From Plumapathes pennacea (Eukaryota; Cnidaria; Anthozoa; Antipatharia; Myriopathidae), in assembly GCA_964036295.1 (NCBI GenBank), contig OZ038467.1:3911501-3975500 (forward strand): DNA of 64,000 bases, in the 5' to 3' direction. The notes under the pieces are model-generated. The model had not been told where the DNA came from. It searched no databases and was given only the letters and a program-made list of their open reading frames with translations. The translations under genes and the position numbers were made by a program. How positions within the stretch are numbered: the first letter of the stretch is position 1; each line of letters opens with the position of its first letter. Shown in pieces: positions 11,583-21,862 of this stretch.

Positions 11583-12059
11583 AGAGAAAGGTTTGTTGGC
11601 CAAAAGCACGAGGGAAAGAAAATAGGCCCCTCAATACAAATTTACAAATTGTATTTTACAAGTTGGACTATTATTCAACCCATTATTTACCACTAAACGG
11701 ACTGTGACCTGACAAAAGTCTGTATAACGTAAAAAAAATCAGGTCTCTAATGCAACAGAATTTGGCCGTAGTAGATTAAAGCGTGTTTAAAGTGTGGAAA
11801 ATTTTCAGTTTTTCTAACCCATTGTCCCGACAGACGTAGTGAAGTTGGTTGGTTGCCTATGACAACAACCCGCAATTTCCACAATCTTGTGGCAAAAAAT
11901 AAATATGAAGGGCCATTTTAACACTTCCAAACAACATAATTTGTGTTATAATGCTTCTCGTGGTACTTTAATAGTACGTGATCAAATCTAGCAAAAGTTC
12001 GCTTTGATTTCAAGCTTCAGATGTTATGTTGACAGAGGGGAAAAGTTGGTCTTTTGCAG

Positions 12060-12597
12060 GATTGACAGTGCAACTCAAAACAGCTCAAACATTCACCCAA
12101 AGCGAAATCCAAGACTTGTTGAAAACCGAGAATTGCAAAACGTCGACGGAATAGTGAGTAATTCATGCAGTGATTCTTCATAAATAATTTGACAAATTTA
12201 GATTCTTAATTCGCAAATACTGTCAGGGACGGTTTGTCAAATAAATAGATTTATGCTAAATACTCGATTCTCTGCATGCTTCCGTAAGTTGAAGAAACCA
12301 TGCCCAACTTTGAGAAGAAGTAGTAAAATCCACAAGAACATCTGCCCCAAAACTTCTTAAAATCTAGCGACACGACTCTAGTACCAGGCGGCTAAAATCG
12401 TGCCGTCATCAACACTTATTTACAAGATTGATTTTAATTGATGTTAGAATATCTGAACCGCCGCTGTGTTTTTTCAGCTTTGTCTTTGAGAAGTAACAGG
12501 TGCGTCCCTGACCCGAACTTGACATTTGCTGAGCAGCGTCCGTTTACAACACACTACAAAGATTGTCCCCAAGACGGTGAACAGCTGAAAATCCAGG
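12060..12597 (+). other. Two exon-like islands in intergenic DNA (unassigned)
   Basis: Island A (12060-12153) has a good acceptor ('cttttgcag') and donor ('gtgagt') and can read LTVQLKTAQTFTQSE. Island B (12478-12597) has an acceptor ('ttttttcag') and a donor ('gtatgt') and reads RCVPDPNLTFAEQRPF then TTHYKDCPQDGEQLKIQ, cysteine-containing and protein-like. Their phases do not join directly, so a further exon or decay would be needed. I recognise no family. They may be exons of a small unannotated gene, a decayed gene, or chance. Confidence 0.3.
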
Positions 12598-13288
12598 TAT
12601 GTTTGGGCTGTAGGCGTCCATGAGCTCTATCAGTATTCCCTCGCGTTTATGTCAGTACTGTTGTCTTGGAACAATCTACAACATTTTATATACATTTGCA
12701 ACGTTTTTTCTGCACGAATCTCGCGATGCAGTCTATCTATTGGCCGTAGCTGAAGAAGATGTATAGGAACCTAACGATTTTTCTTCACGTAAACGGTTAC
12801 CCTTCCACTAATATCCGATGGGAATCTTTCGAGGTTTTTTGAAGCTCTCAAAGTGCTTTCTAGGCCATTACATAAAGTAACAAAACATTACGAATGGACT
12901 CAGTATAAACGTTCTATTTCGAAATATAATCTTTGAGATGTTGAACCATGCATGTATGATAAAAATTAAGAAGACTCGTATATAGTCTCTCCTGGCGATG
13001 GTGTTGACAAATAGCATGTTAGTCTAACACTGTAGGTAATTCAACTTCTTTTTTTCTGATGATCTTTCTCTAAGCGATGCTTGGCTAAAGAAATACAACA
13101 AATTCACAGATTCCTTCTACAGAAACCGCCATTAGTTTTTTTCCAGCATTCATTCATTGCTCTGGGCGATAAGATCTATACCTTTAGAAGACCCGAGATT
13201 GCTTTAAGTAAAACGAATACAAAATGTCGAGCGGCATCTTATACTGCGTCGTGTTTGATTCAATTGTCTTGACTGCATGGACAGAGCC

Positions 13289-13536
13289 TAATACCTCGTT
13301 CACACCAATGCTTAAACCTGTTTAAAAGGTGTTTAATAAAACTTGTTTAGTTCGGTCGGCCGTTCACAATGCGCGCACGGCAAAACTAAACTGGTTTAAA
13401 ACCCGTCCAACTAAACAATATGTGCGAGGTGGTGTAAAATGTTGTGTAATTAACACAAAATAAAAACAGGTTCAGAAAACGTAGTCTAGTAAACTTGGTT
13501 TAATTAAACCGGTTTAGTTGGTGTGAATAGGGTATA
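13289..13536. mobile_element. MITE with 'ctaatacc...' termini (copy 2, inverted relative to copy 1)
   Basis: Begins 'cctaatacctcgttcacacc' and ends 'gttggtgtgaatagggtata', and is the reverse-complement relative of 1653-1960. It lacks the extra 'ctgtttaactaaac' copies of the first element, so it is shorter. Intergenic, no ORF. Confidence 0.8.
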
Positions 13537-13801
13537 ACCCACACTATCGACTTCGGTGTCCTATTCGTTAGTATTGTTTTTCCGTTCATTAGCAAACACG
13601 GCGTTACACTCCATCTTTAAAGTAACCACGAAAGCAACACTGAAATCGTAGATTGTGTATGTGTGTCTTTCACATCTATCGAGTGGAGAAAACGAAGTCT
13701 AGTTTGCTGCAGATTTTAAGGGCCCATCTAAGATCCGCGCTAAACTAGGATCGGCATTGGCGCGTATTCGCACTTGAAAAGTCAGTCGATTTGACGACGA
13801 T

Positions 13802-14001
13802 TTAACTCACAAGCTCAAAATACAGATTCTCGTAACCTTTTAAGAAAGAACTGCGAGGACTATGTAGTGAGAGTTGATAGTTTGATCAGTTTTTATCTCG
13901 GCAAGATGTCAAAAGCCAAACTCTCCTTACTGCATGATATGTCGCTGGTGAGAAACTGAAGGAGAAAATTGAGGTTGATCACTCTTGGGAGTGAAAGGGT
14001 T
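13802..14001. mobile_element. 'ttaaccctttcactccca' family MITE (copy)
   Basis: Contains 'caagctcaaaatacagattc' at the left and 'cactcttgggagtgaaaggg' at the right. Matches the complete element at 26587-26793 over its whole length; a decayed inverted copy lies at 14676-14862 and a half copy near 41821-41870. Confidence 0.75.
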
Positions 14002-14475
14002 ACGAAAAGTCATTTTTTACACTTGGCTTGCATCTTTAGGCAGTGTCAACTAAGAACTTTCGAAATTCTTGAAATTGACAAAGAATTTAATTCGGTATGG
14101 TTTGAGCATAATTGTTTTTTCGAGATCAGAACTGGGTTTGTTCAGGCCAAACAGCTGAAACAACTTTGTCATTATCAATTTGGTAACTTTTCACAGCTTT
14201 TAAATTTGATGAGATTCTGTGCATAATGATACAGTGTAAAATCACTGTTCACACTCGGCTTGAAGAACTTTCGAAATTCTCGAAATTGATATACAGCACA
14301 AAGTGGACCAAGAATTTAATTCGATATCGTTTGGGCAACATTTGTTTTTCGAGGTCAGAACTGGGTTTGTTCAGGTCAAACAGCTGAAACAACTTTGTCG
14401 TTATCAATTTGGTAACTTTTTTTACAATTGTTAAATTTGATGAGATAGTTATGTGCATAATAATACAGTGTAAAG
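14002..14475. repeat. Two-copy tandem duplication, about 240 bp per unit
   Basis: Copy 1 (about 14003-14240) and copy 2 (about 14241-14475) share 'gaactttcgaaattct', 'cagaactgggtttgttcagg', 'caaacagctgaaacaacttt' and 'aatacagtgtaaa'/'gatacagtgtaaa', with several small indels. Both are non-coding; the divergence suggests an old duplication. Confidence 0.85.
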
Positions 14476-14675
14476 AAGATATAGCCGCCTGGTTTTTTAT
14501 TTGTCTATACAGATCCTCTTAGCGCTTCAGAAGTTCTCACTGATTTCACAAACAGGCGCAGTTTAAATACTCAGCAAATTTTGGCCTCTCTTTGGTGCAC
14601 CGGCTGAGCGATCCTGACGGCTGCGTGGCAGGAGGCAACCATGTCAGTAAATTTATAAGAGTGCCGGTCAACTTC

Positions 14676-14862
14676 GATTTTCTCCTTCAATTTCTCACCA
14701 GAAATATATCATACATTAAGAAGAGCTTAGCTTTTGATAACTTTCTAAGATGAAAGCTGATTGAACTATCAATTCTCACTATCTTTTGCTCACATTTTCT
14801 CTTAAAAGGTAGAGAGAATGCATTTTGAGCTTGTGATTAAAAGGGTTAGAAATAATTAAAGG
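14676..14862. mobile_element. Decayed inverted copy of the 'ttaaccctttcactccca' MITE
   Basis: 'ttttctccttcaatttctca' at the left is the complement of 'tgagaaactgaaggagaaaa' in the copies at 13802 and 26587; the right end has 'tttgagcttgtgattaaaag'. Between them is the usual body, partly decayed. Confidence 0.65.
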
Positions 14863-14954
14863 TGAAATGCAAAACTAATGATTTTTCTTTGTCCTGTAGC
14901 AACGCTCATAACCCGTTTCTCCTTTCTACCTCAGAGCAGAAACACCTCTGATCG

Positions 14955-15252
14955 CGTACAAATAATAAAATAAAATAAATAAATCACTTTATTTAAGTCT
15001 CAATGTATTTAGCACTTGCCGTGCTAATTGGGGAGACTTGAAATGCAGAAGCCAAATATCATAAACTGAACGCAAATGTGTTAAGAATCCCAGCTGGTCG
15101 GAGGCTAACCAGTTGGCTATTTACATAGTGTGGCCGAGGATTTGAACTCAGGGCTACCGTGTTGCAAATTCAGCTAGTGGTCAGAGCGGGACTTGAACCT
15201 GGGACCTCCGGATTTCAAGTCCGGCGCCCTAACCACTCGGCCACACTGCCTC
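14955..15252 (-). mobile_element. tRNA-derived SINE, apparently dimeric, with intact pol III boxes
   Basis: On the minus strand the 5' head (15250-15177) is tRNA-Ser-like: 'tggccgagtgg' fits the A box and 'ggttcaagtcc' the B box, with an anticodon-like stem around 'cttgaaa'. It is not a working tRNA gene: the acceptor stem does not pair well and there is no long variable arm. Further along (about 15165-15120) a second T-arm-like piece, 'gttcaaatcctcggccaca', suggests a dimeric head. The 3' end is an A-rich tail containing 'aataaagtgatttattta', ending near 14955. Confidence 0.75.
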
Positions 15253-15355
15253 CCTCAACACAGTACACTGTAGGCAAGGACTATGAACCATGAATTCTCG
15301 TTGTATCACCCATTATACTGTCTCGTAATAAGTGGTAGAGAAAAGTTGACTCTCC

Positions 15356-15800
15356 TTGAGCCCTGGCCAAACGAGGTGCAAGTCGACACAAGTCGATGTA
15401 AGTTTTCAAACTTGCGCTGACTTACGTTTCCTTTGGTCACCAACTTGCATGGACTTGCACCGACTTGCATTGAATTGCATCGAATTTGAACATGTTCAAA
15501 TTTTCATGCAAGTCGAAGCAAATGTCACCTAAAACAGCAAAGAGCGCGTTAGCAAAGGCAAGTCTAAACCAAGGAAATCAAAGTAAAAAGCCTACTCATT
15601 AAGTTCTAGCTCAAGCGAGACGCTGACTCGCATTCTGAATCATAACCGTAAAAAATGAAAATGTTTTCACAAAACTTGCCTGAGCTTGCATCGACTTGAG
15701 TCTCGTTTGGCCACCCTTTTGCAAGCCGATGCAAGTTTACTTTCATGTAGAACTTGCATCGACTTGCGTCCACTTGCATCGCGTTTGGCCAGGGCTTTAC
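15356..15800. mobile_element. MITE with 'gccctggccaaacg' termini and 'acttgca' sub-repeats (copy 1)
   Basis: The left end 'gccctggccaaacgagg' is inverted at the right end 'cgtttggccagggc'. The interior carries many 'acttgcatcgacttgc' sub-repeats in both orientations. A diverged copy with similar ends is at 45270-45560. It lies just upstream of the secreted-protein gene. Confidence 0.8.
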
Positions 15801-15990
15801 TATATTTTCTCCAAGCTTTTTCCAAAACCATATAGTGACTCTTGTTTGTGTATTTGTTTTTTGAGGTATTTTTTGTTCACGTATATTATTTTCAAAGGAT
15901 TCTGCGTTTTCCTGGCTGATCTATTAATTGCCCTGCTTGCCTATAATGTGTATTTTTGTTTGTTTGCTTCTCCAGCAATCTCTTACCAAA

Positions 15991-18900
15991 ATGTTCAAGC
16001 TGTGTTTGGCTTTACTTGCTGTATGTGTGGGCACTTCAGCTAACCCCGTTGTTCAGCCACTAGTTGTCTCTTGTGAGGAAAGGTTGACGTCCATTGTAGA
16101 CGATCCCAACCAGTTCTGCGCTCAGCTGCGTGAAGCTTACTCGATTGTGAACGGTGCCATCAAAGATGTGGAGAAGACGGTAGGAGCTTGTGACTGTTTT
16201 AGTACACTGCAGTCTATTAATTTCCCCTCAGCCTTCAACTATAAGACGAGTATTGCTAAGCATGTAAGGGGCTGGGGGGTATAGTTATAGTGGAAACAAC
16301 ACGCAACAGCAAAAGGAGGGGAAGTTGTATTGCTTCTGTACCTGCAGTGCATGTTGCTTTTTCGTAACGGAAATTTGATTTTTACCACAGCAAACTAGTT
16401 TCTCGCTCTCTGATTGGTGGATTTACCGTGGTAAATAAGAGTCCAGACAACGATGCTGACGCCAGCATGTCACGTTTTGCAGCGAAATACAACGAAAGTT
16501 TCCTGTATATTTCTAAATGTTGTGGTAAAAAACAAATTTCCACTGGTTTGCCGTGGTGTGGACTCTTATTTACCACGATTTACGTCATCACATGGTCAAA
16601 ATTAGTTGCGGACTCACTCGGCGAAGCGCCTCGTGAGTCCACAACATTTTGACCATGTGATGACGTAAATCGTGGTAAATAAGAGTCCACACCACGGCAA
16701 ACCAGTGGAAATTTATTAATTAGAGTTGCTGATTGCTAATCAAATGTATTAATCGTGTATCATCAGATTAGTGAGAGCTCCGTGGAAGCTGTGGAGGATT
16801 TCTCGGGGATTTTAGAATCCACCGTCCGATATCTCAAGCAGAGGCTGCCGTCTTTCCTTCCCGTGCGAATCACCCGTGACAGTGAGAACCGCGAAGCTCA
16901 AGGTAAGCACCGCTGGTGTTCTGAGCCTACGGTCATCTTGGATGCGTCTGGTGATCTGGTGACTGATGATTGTACAGTGCGTTGTGGTCAAATACTGACA
17001 ACGAACTGAGAACAGCTCAAAGAATAGGAACTTGAAATTAAATATATAGAGGATATTACACGGCGGCGCGAAGATATGAATTTTATTTTTGAGTGGTAAA
17101 AACAATATTTTACGAACGAGCGCTACGCGAGTGAGTAAAATATTGTTTTTACCACGAGAAAATAAAATCCATATCTTCAAGCCGCCGTGTAATTTTCTTT
17201 TTATTATATTAGACACGAGTGTTTTACGAGAAATTGCACAAACAACCGGGCAAAAGCGGGAAATGATGCCAACGATATCCTCACTAGTGAGGATATGGAA
17301 AATACGCCACTCGGGTCCCGGATGTAGTTTCGTATGGATTTTACGCACGGTATATTTTCCAGTAAAACACTCGTGTCTATATAATAAGAGTCTTTATTAT
17401 ATACATACTGAGACATACTCACGAAAAAGCCATATCGTAAAATTTCGTACGCAAATGAGTTCTAGCCAATGAGAGGCCGCGAACGACGCTTTTCACACGT
17501 GAAAAAAATCGTTCGTCCAATCACAAGCTGCGAACGACGATTTTTCACTACTTTTAAAGGGTTTCCCGGTCCCATCATAAATGTCTCAGTATGTATATAA
17601 TAAACAGAAAACATCATGGAAAGTGCTTTGTACAGTTTTTATTCACTCGTTGTTTCGTATCATAAAACTCACTCGCTCGCAAAGCCTCGCTCGTTCGTTT
17701 TATGATACTTCACAACTCGTGAATAAAAACCGTACGCGCGCACTTTCCATGAAGTAATCTCTATATACTATCCTGTTAGTATTCGTATTGTTGCCACTGA
17801 GCTGACGTCATACTTCAGTGACGTCATCTATTCACTCAATGTGCCTAGTCGAACGAACTGTGCACATGCACGAGTAATCAAGTTACGATGTACACAGAAA
17901 GTTTTGGGATTTTAATACCTGATTGTATTTTTTGAACGCTGATTGGCTGAGAAAACGATATCTGATCACAATTTCATCTTTTGGTCATAGATTACTACCG
18001 CGAATTCCAGGACCTCATAACCGATGCCGCCGATGCTGCCGTCGCAGCAGACTTGGCAGCAAGTGAACAGATACGCCAGGCAATTCTGGAGGCCGTGGCC
18101 GAGCTTCACCAGAAGGAAGACTTGATTAGCCAAGGAGCGCAGAGGCTCCTCAAGAATATGATGCAGAAGCGCTCCGCTCAAGGTGAGAGGAATGCGCTTT
18201 CCGACCTACAATAGGCTGCAAAACAGTCCCTTCTTTGTGCTAGAATTTTCTACAGTTTAGTTTGCCACGAGGTTCAATATGTATTACAATCGTCTGAACT
18301 ATGATGAAAAGAAGCGATGTTATTTCACGTAACTCGATAGGGCTTGTTCATTTCATCGTTCGATGAAATACACAGAAGACAACCATCTTGGATTTACCGA
18401 CATCGTCCGATTCTCGGTCGTGAGGCAATCGGATCTAAACTCGTTTTCAGTCTTGCGCGGCTGTCCTTCCCGTTGGTACGATTTAGGTACAACCGTCACA
18501 CAACCGTAAACCAATCGGACCCATTCCCCTCGCGTGATGTTTGCTTAGTTCCCAGACCGTGCACGTTCCCTTTAACGTTACCTACCAAGCTGTTATTGCC
18601 GGTAGTAAAATAAAAAATAAACAGACGTATATTGTTTGTTTCTTTCCTTGTTTGCTATTGCTCCTTGTGTTTATTCTTGTTTTTGTCCTTGTCCTTGTTA
18701 TTGTTATTGGTTTTGTCCTTGTCCTTGTTCTTTTTGTGTCCTTAGCTTTATCTTAGTCGTTGTTATTGTCTTTGTCCTTGTTCTAGCTTATCTTTGTCTG
18801 TGTCCTTGTCCTTAGCTTTATATTAGTCGTTGTTATTGTCTTTGTCCTTGTTCTAGCTTATCTTTGTCTGTGTCCTTGTCCTTAGCTTTATATTAGTCGT

Positions 18901-20488
18901 TGTTATTTTCTTTGTCCTTGTTCTAGCTTATCTTTGTCTGTGTCCTTGTCCTTAGCTTTATATTAGTCGTTGTTATTGTCTTTGTCCTTGTTCTAGCTTA
19001 TCTTTGTCTGTGTCCTTGTCCTTAGCTTTATATTAGTCGTTGTTATTTTCTTTGTCCTTGTCCTTGTCTTTACCTTTGTCGTTGTTATTGTCTTTGTCCT
19101 TGTTCTAGCTTATCTTTGTCTGTGTCCTTGTCCTTAGCTTTATCTTTGTCGTTGTTATTGTCTTTGTCCTTGTCTTTATTATTGTCCGTCTGGTGTCCTT
19201 GTCCTGTGCTTTTCTTTTGTTTGTTTACTGCACCCTTTCAGATGTTTCATCCTTTAATCACAGGAGCAGAGCTCCAGCAAGCCCTGGATAAGGTTGACAG
19301 GCAACTGAAGATAGAAATATCCAAGGCCCTGCAAGTATGTTTGAAGGAATTCCAGAGCATCATGAGCTACATGGAGCAAAAACTCAAACTCTTACTGGCC
19401 GGGAAAGTGCAAGTCGGTGAGTAGACTCGCGATCATTGGTGTGAAACCTTTTGTGATAACCCTCACATTTCCATGCACATTTCACTATAAAAGCTGTTGT
19501 ATAAACAAAGGCCTAGTTGTAATCAGTAATAGAAGCGGGCTGTGGTCACTAAGGGAAGCAGTGTCTTTACTACCAAGTCCACCACAAATGACGACACATG
19601 ACTGTTTGTAAAAAATCACATTTTTATGCTTTAAAAAGCATATTCACTGCTAACTACCAATTATACTAAATACTTGTACTATTATTTGTTAATACTACTG
19701 ATGTTGTTGTTGCTGCTACTACTACCACCTACTGCTACTGTTACTACAGTTTTCTAAGCGAAAATATCATTGAAATTACAGATTTTGATACCAATGTACA
19801 AGCAGTTGCCAAGTTGTCACAGGAAGCCTTGGATCAGATAGTTGAGCGGTATGACAGCTCAGCCAAAACATCAATTAACGACGCCATCATAAAGATTCAC
19901 GACCTCTTAATGGCAGTGGAGAAAATCGGCCAGAACAAGCCAGAAGGTAAATTGTTATTGAGTTATCGTTGAATTGCCATTCAATAGGCCCTTTGCTTTA
20001 GACTGGTCACATGACCAAAATTCACCACGTGACTGAACATTCATCATCTAAGGCTTTTTGATTGCCAGAAATGGAAAGAACGTAAATAAATATGTAGGAT
20101 TGCGAAATTTCAGGTTCATAGCATTTATAGATCAAATTTAACAGCATTTTGAAGTTCAGAAATATTGTGAGGATTTTTATAGTAAAAGTTGCTGGGACGC
20201 AAGGCCTTGGTTAGTCGCTGAATTCAGGTTACATTCTATTTCAGTTTTTATTTTTATTTTTTTAGATTTTAGGTACTCACTGTGTTTATCGGTTTGCTCG
20301 TTTTATCTCTATTTAACATCACAGCAATCAAAGTCTTGGGTCAGGTCATGCTGGCTATGAGCGGAAAGTCCTCTGGCTCAGGAGAGGGAAAACCAAAGTT
20401 CGCCGATGTCCGAGCAGCGTTTAGCAAAGCCGCTCAGGCAATGGAAGATGACTACAAAGAAATCGCCGCCCTCGTCGGCAAACAGTGA
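15991..20488 (+). CDS. Secreted alpha-helical protein of unknown function, six coding exons, about 360 aa
   Basis: Coding exons: 15991-16263, 16767-16902, 17991-18182, 19264-19416, 19782-19946, 20325-20488 (TGA), joining in one frame. The start at 15991 gives a clear signal peptide (MFKLCLALLAVCVGTSA, likely cut after A17); a splice acceptor at 15974-15975, 16 bp upstream, implies a 5' UTR exon further left. An in-frame ATG at 15928 would lie in the intron. The mature N-terminal part has Cys at 28, 43, 67 and 69; residues 92-360 are rich in Ala, Glu, Gln, Lys and Leu with heptad-like spacing and one Cys (about 226), so mainly helical or coiled coil. There is no membrane segment after the signal peptide. 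All introns after the first are phase 1, so exons 3-5 are symmetrical modules of 51-64 codons. I recognise no domain; a lineage-restricted extracellular or matrix protein is possible but unproven. Confidence 0.75.
16538..16712. repeat. Near-perfect palindrome, arms of about 80 bp, in intron 1 of the secreted-protein gene
   Basis: The left arm (from 'tttccactggtttgccgtgg' at 16538) is the reverse complement of the right arm (ending 'ccacggcaaaccagtggaaa' at 16712), with a loop of only about a dozen bases around 'cggcgaagcgcc'. A partial third copy ('accgtggtaaataagagtcc') lies at 16424-16443. It ends 55 bp before the next exon. Likely a MITE or fold-back transposon. Confidence 0.85.
17040..17200. 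mobile_element. Fold-back element
   Basis: 'attacacggcggcgcgaaga' near 17053 pairs with 'tcttcaagccgccgtgtaat' near 17175, and 'ggtaaaaacaatattttac' with 'gtaaaatattgtttttacc', around a loop with 'gaacgagcgctacgcgag'. About 150 bp, non-coding, in intron 2 of the secreted-protein gene. Confidence 0.8.
17205..17395. mobile_element. Inverted-repeat element with 'tagacacgagtgttttac' ends
   Basis: Left end 'tagacacgagtgttttacga' (17209) is inverted at the right end 'agtaaaacactcgtgtcta' (about 17361-17379). An inner inverted pair around 'ccatatcctcac'/'gtgaggatatgg' is also present (17274-17300). It directly abuts the fold-back at 17040-17200. Confidence 0.75.
17605..17762. mobile_element. Fold-back element
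   Basis: 'catggaaagtgc' at 17616 pairs with 'gcactttccatg' at 17740, and 'tttttattcactcgttg'/'cgtatcataaaac' with 'gttttatgatac'/'cgtgaataaaaa', around a loop of 'tcactcgctcgcaaagcc'. Third fold-back within 700 bp of the same intron. Confidence 0.8.
18640..19200 (+). repeat. Minisatellite, about 70-bp pyrimidine-rich unit, in intron 3 of the secreted-protein gene
   Basis: Five near-identical units built from 'ttagtcgttgttattgtctt', 'tgtccttgttctagcttatc' and 'tttgtctgtgtccttgtcct', plus diverged units at each edge. Most units contain two acceptor-like sites ('ttgttctag' and 'cttgtccttag') behind pyrimidine runs. The array ends about 60 bp before the true acceptor at 19263. Confidence 0.9.
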
Positions 20489-21862
20489 TTTTTTTTTGTC
20501 GTATGGTTCTACCTGGAATAGGTGAACGCGAATAGTTTGTATCTCCGTGGGTAAAGAGTAAAACGAGCTTAGCTCTGGTATTAGTCAGAAAAGGGTATAC
20601 GTGTACAAGGAAAGATTAAACTAGTTAAACGCTTGAACGTTTACTCTTCATTGTTGACGGCTGCAGGAGCGCGAGCGGGTCCTAGCGATCTAAAAAGTAA
20701 ATTGCTCTAAACATAACCCGAAACCCAACTCTAACCCTAACTCTAACCCTAGGCCTAAAGAATAATAACATAATAAAATAATAATAAAAAATAAAATAAA
20801 TAAGCGCGCACAAAAACTCCAATATAGAAAATACTCTCATATCATTCCGTGGTTGGGAGCGGGAGCCTTTACATAAACTACTGAATATAATTTGACAAAA
20901 TGTAAGTCTTAAGTTTTGTTATTCTACTGGGTAGCTTTTCTTAAATTTCAAGCAATTCTAATTTTGGTCAAAAAAGTTGTTGATTGCATATGGCACATGC
21001 TTTTCTTCCGAAAAATGACATGGAACGGGGTAATTGGTACAGCAAACATAAAAACTCAACAGGAAAAGAGAAGGAGAAAACAGGGAAAAATTGCCAGGAT
21101 TTCCTTGCCGGGGGATGATGAATTTGTAGCGTTCTAAAAATCCCTGGGCCCAATCCAGATACACTGTAGTGTTGTAAGATAAGACCAAATGCTGCATGGG
21201 TGGTGCAACGTAACACTGGACGTAACACTGAAGTGGCTTGTGATATTTGGGGAATTTTAAAATATTTCTCGCGGTATTTATGCGAAATACCCCTTGAAAC
21301 CATGCTACTACATATACAAATAATTAGCGGTTTGACCTGAAAATCCCTGTGCAGAGTTAACATGCATAGCTAGTTCTGTGCAATGAGTTATAGATTTTCC
21401 AGTCATTGAACTGTGAGTTATAAAATATAGCAGGAAAACCATGGGTTAGTTTGAATTGCCTTTGTATGAAAAACGTGAATTGTTGGTTGAAGATTTGCTC
21501 TTATTTCTCGCGCCCGGCAGTATCAAATATCAAAAACTACACACAGAAAAGTTTTCTGAAAGGTTAATGCGATTCTGAAATTAGACCAAAAATGAGTATT
21601 TTCTGAAATGTGACTATAGCCCATGGATCATTTTTCCCATCAAAAATAGTAGTTTATTATAGCCCTGAAGTGTCTAGCGTGTTACTTAGCCTCCATTTTT
21701 TATTACAACTGAACATCGATCGAAAGTGGCCAAATGTATGTCTGAGTACAAATGTTAAATTTTAAAGCATACAGACAAATTTTGGCGCTCAACTTTTCGA
21801 AAATTCTGACAACCTGGTGTTCGTTAATTTTCTTGTGTCATAGTTGTGCTCAGCGCCACAGT
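20489..21862. other. Intergenic DNA after the secreted-protein gene
   Basis: Contains a likely 3' UTR with AATAAA near 20772-20777 in an AT-rich stretch, a degenerate telomere-like run (20712-20753, 'ctaaccctaactctaaccct') and a dispersed block at 21142-21222 ('aatccagatacactgtagtg' to 'cgtaacactgg') that recurs at 23520-23583. No convincing gene is seen. Confidence 0.5.

Noticed and set aside
15177-15250. A tRNA-Ser gene on the minus strand
   Set aside because: The A and B boxes are good, but the acceptor stem does not pair properly, there is no long variable arm as real tRNA-Ser has, and the sequence runs on into a SINE body and A-rich tail.
15928-15990. Upstream in-frame ATG at 15928 as the start of the secreted protein
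   Set aside because: The segment up to 15975 looks like the pyrimidine-rich end of an intron with an acceptor at 15974-15975; starting at 15991 gives a standard signal peptide.
16812-17472. Long open frames on both strands (up to 178 codons) in the secreted-protein gene
   Set aside because: They run through fold-back elements and the antisense of exon 2; no splice or codon evidence supports them.
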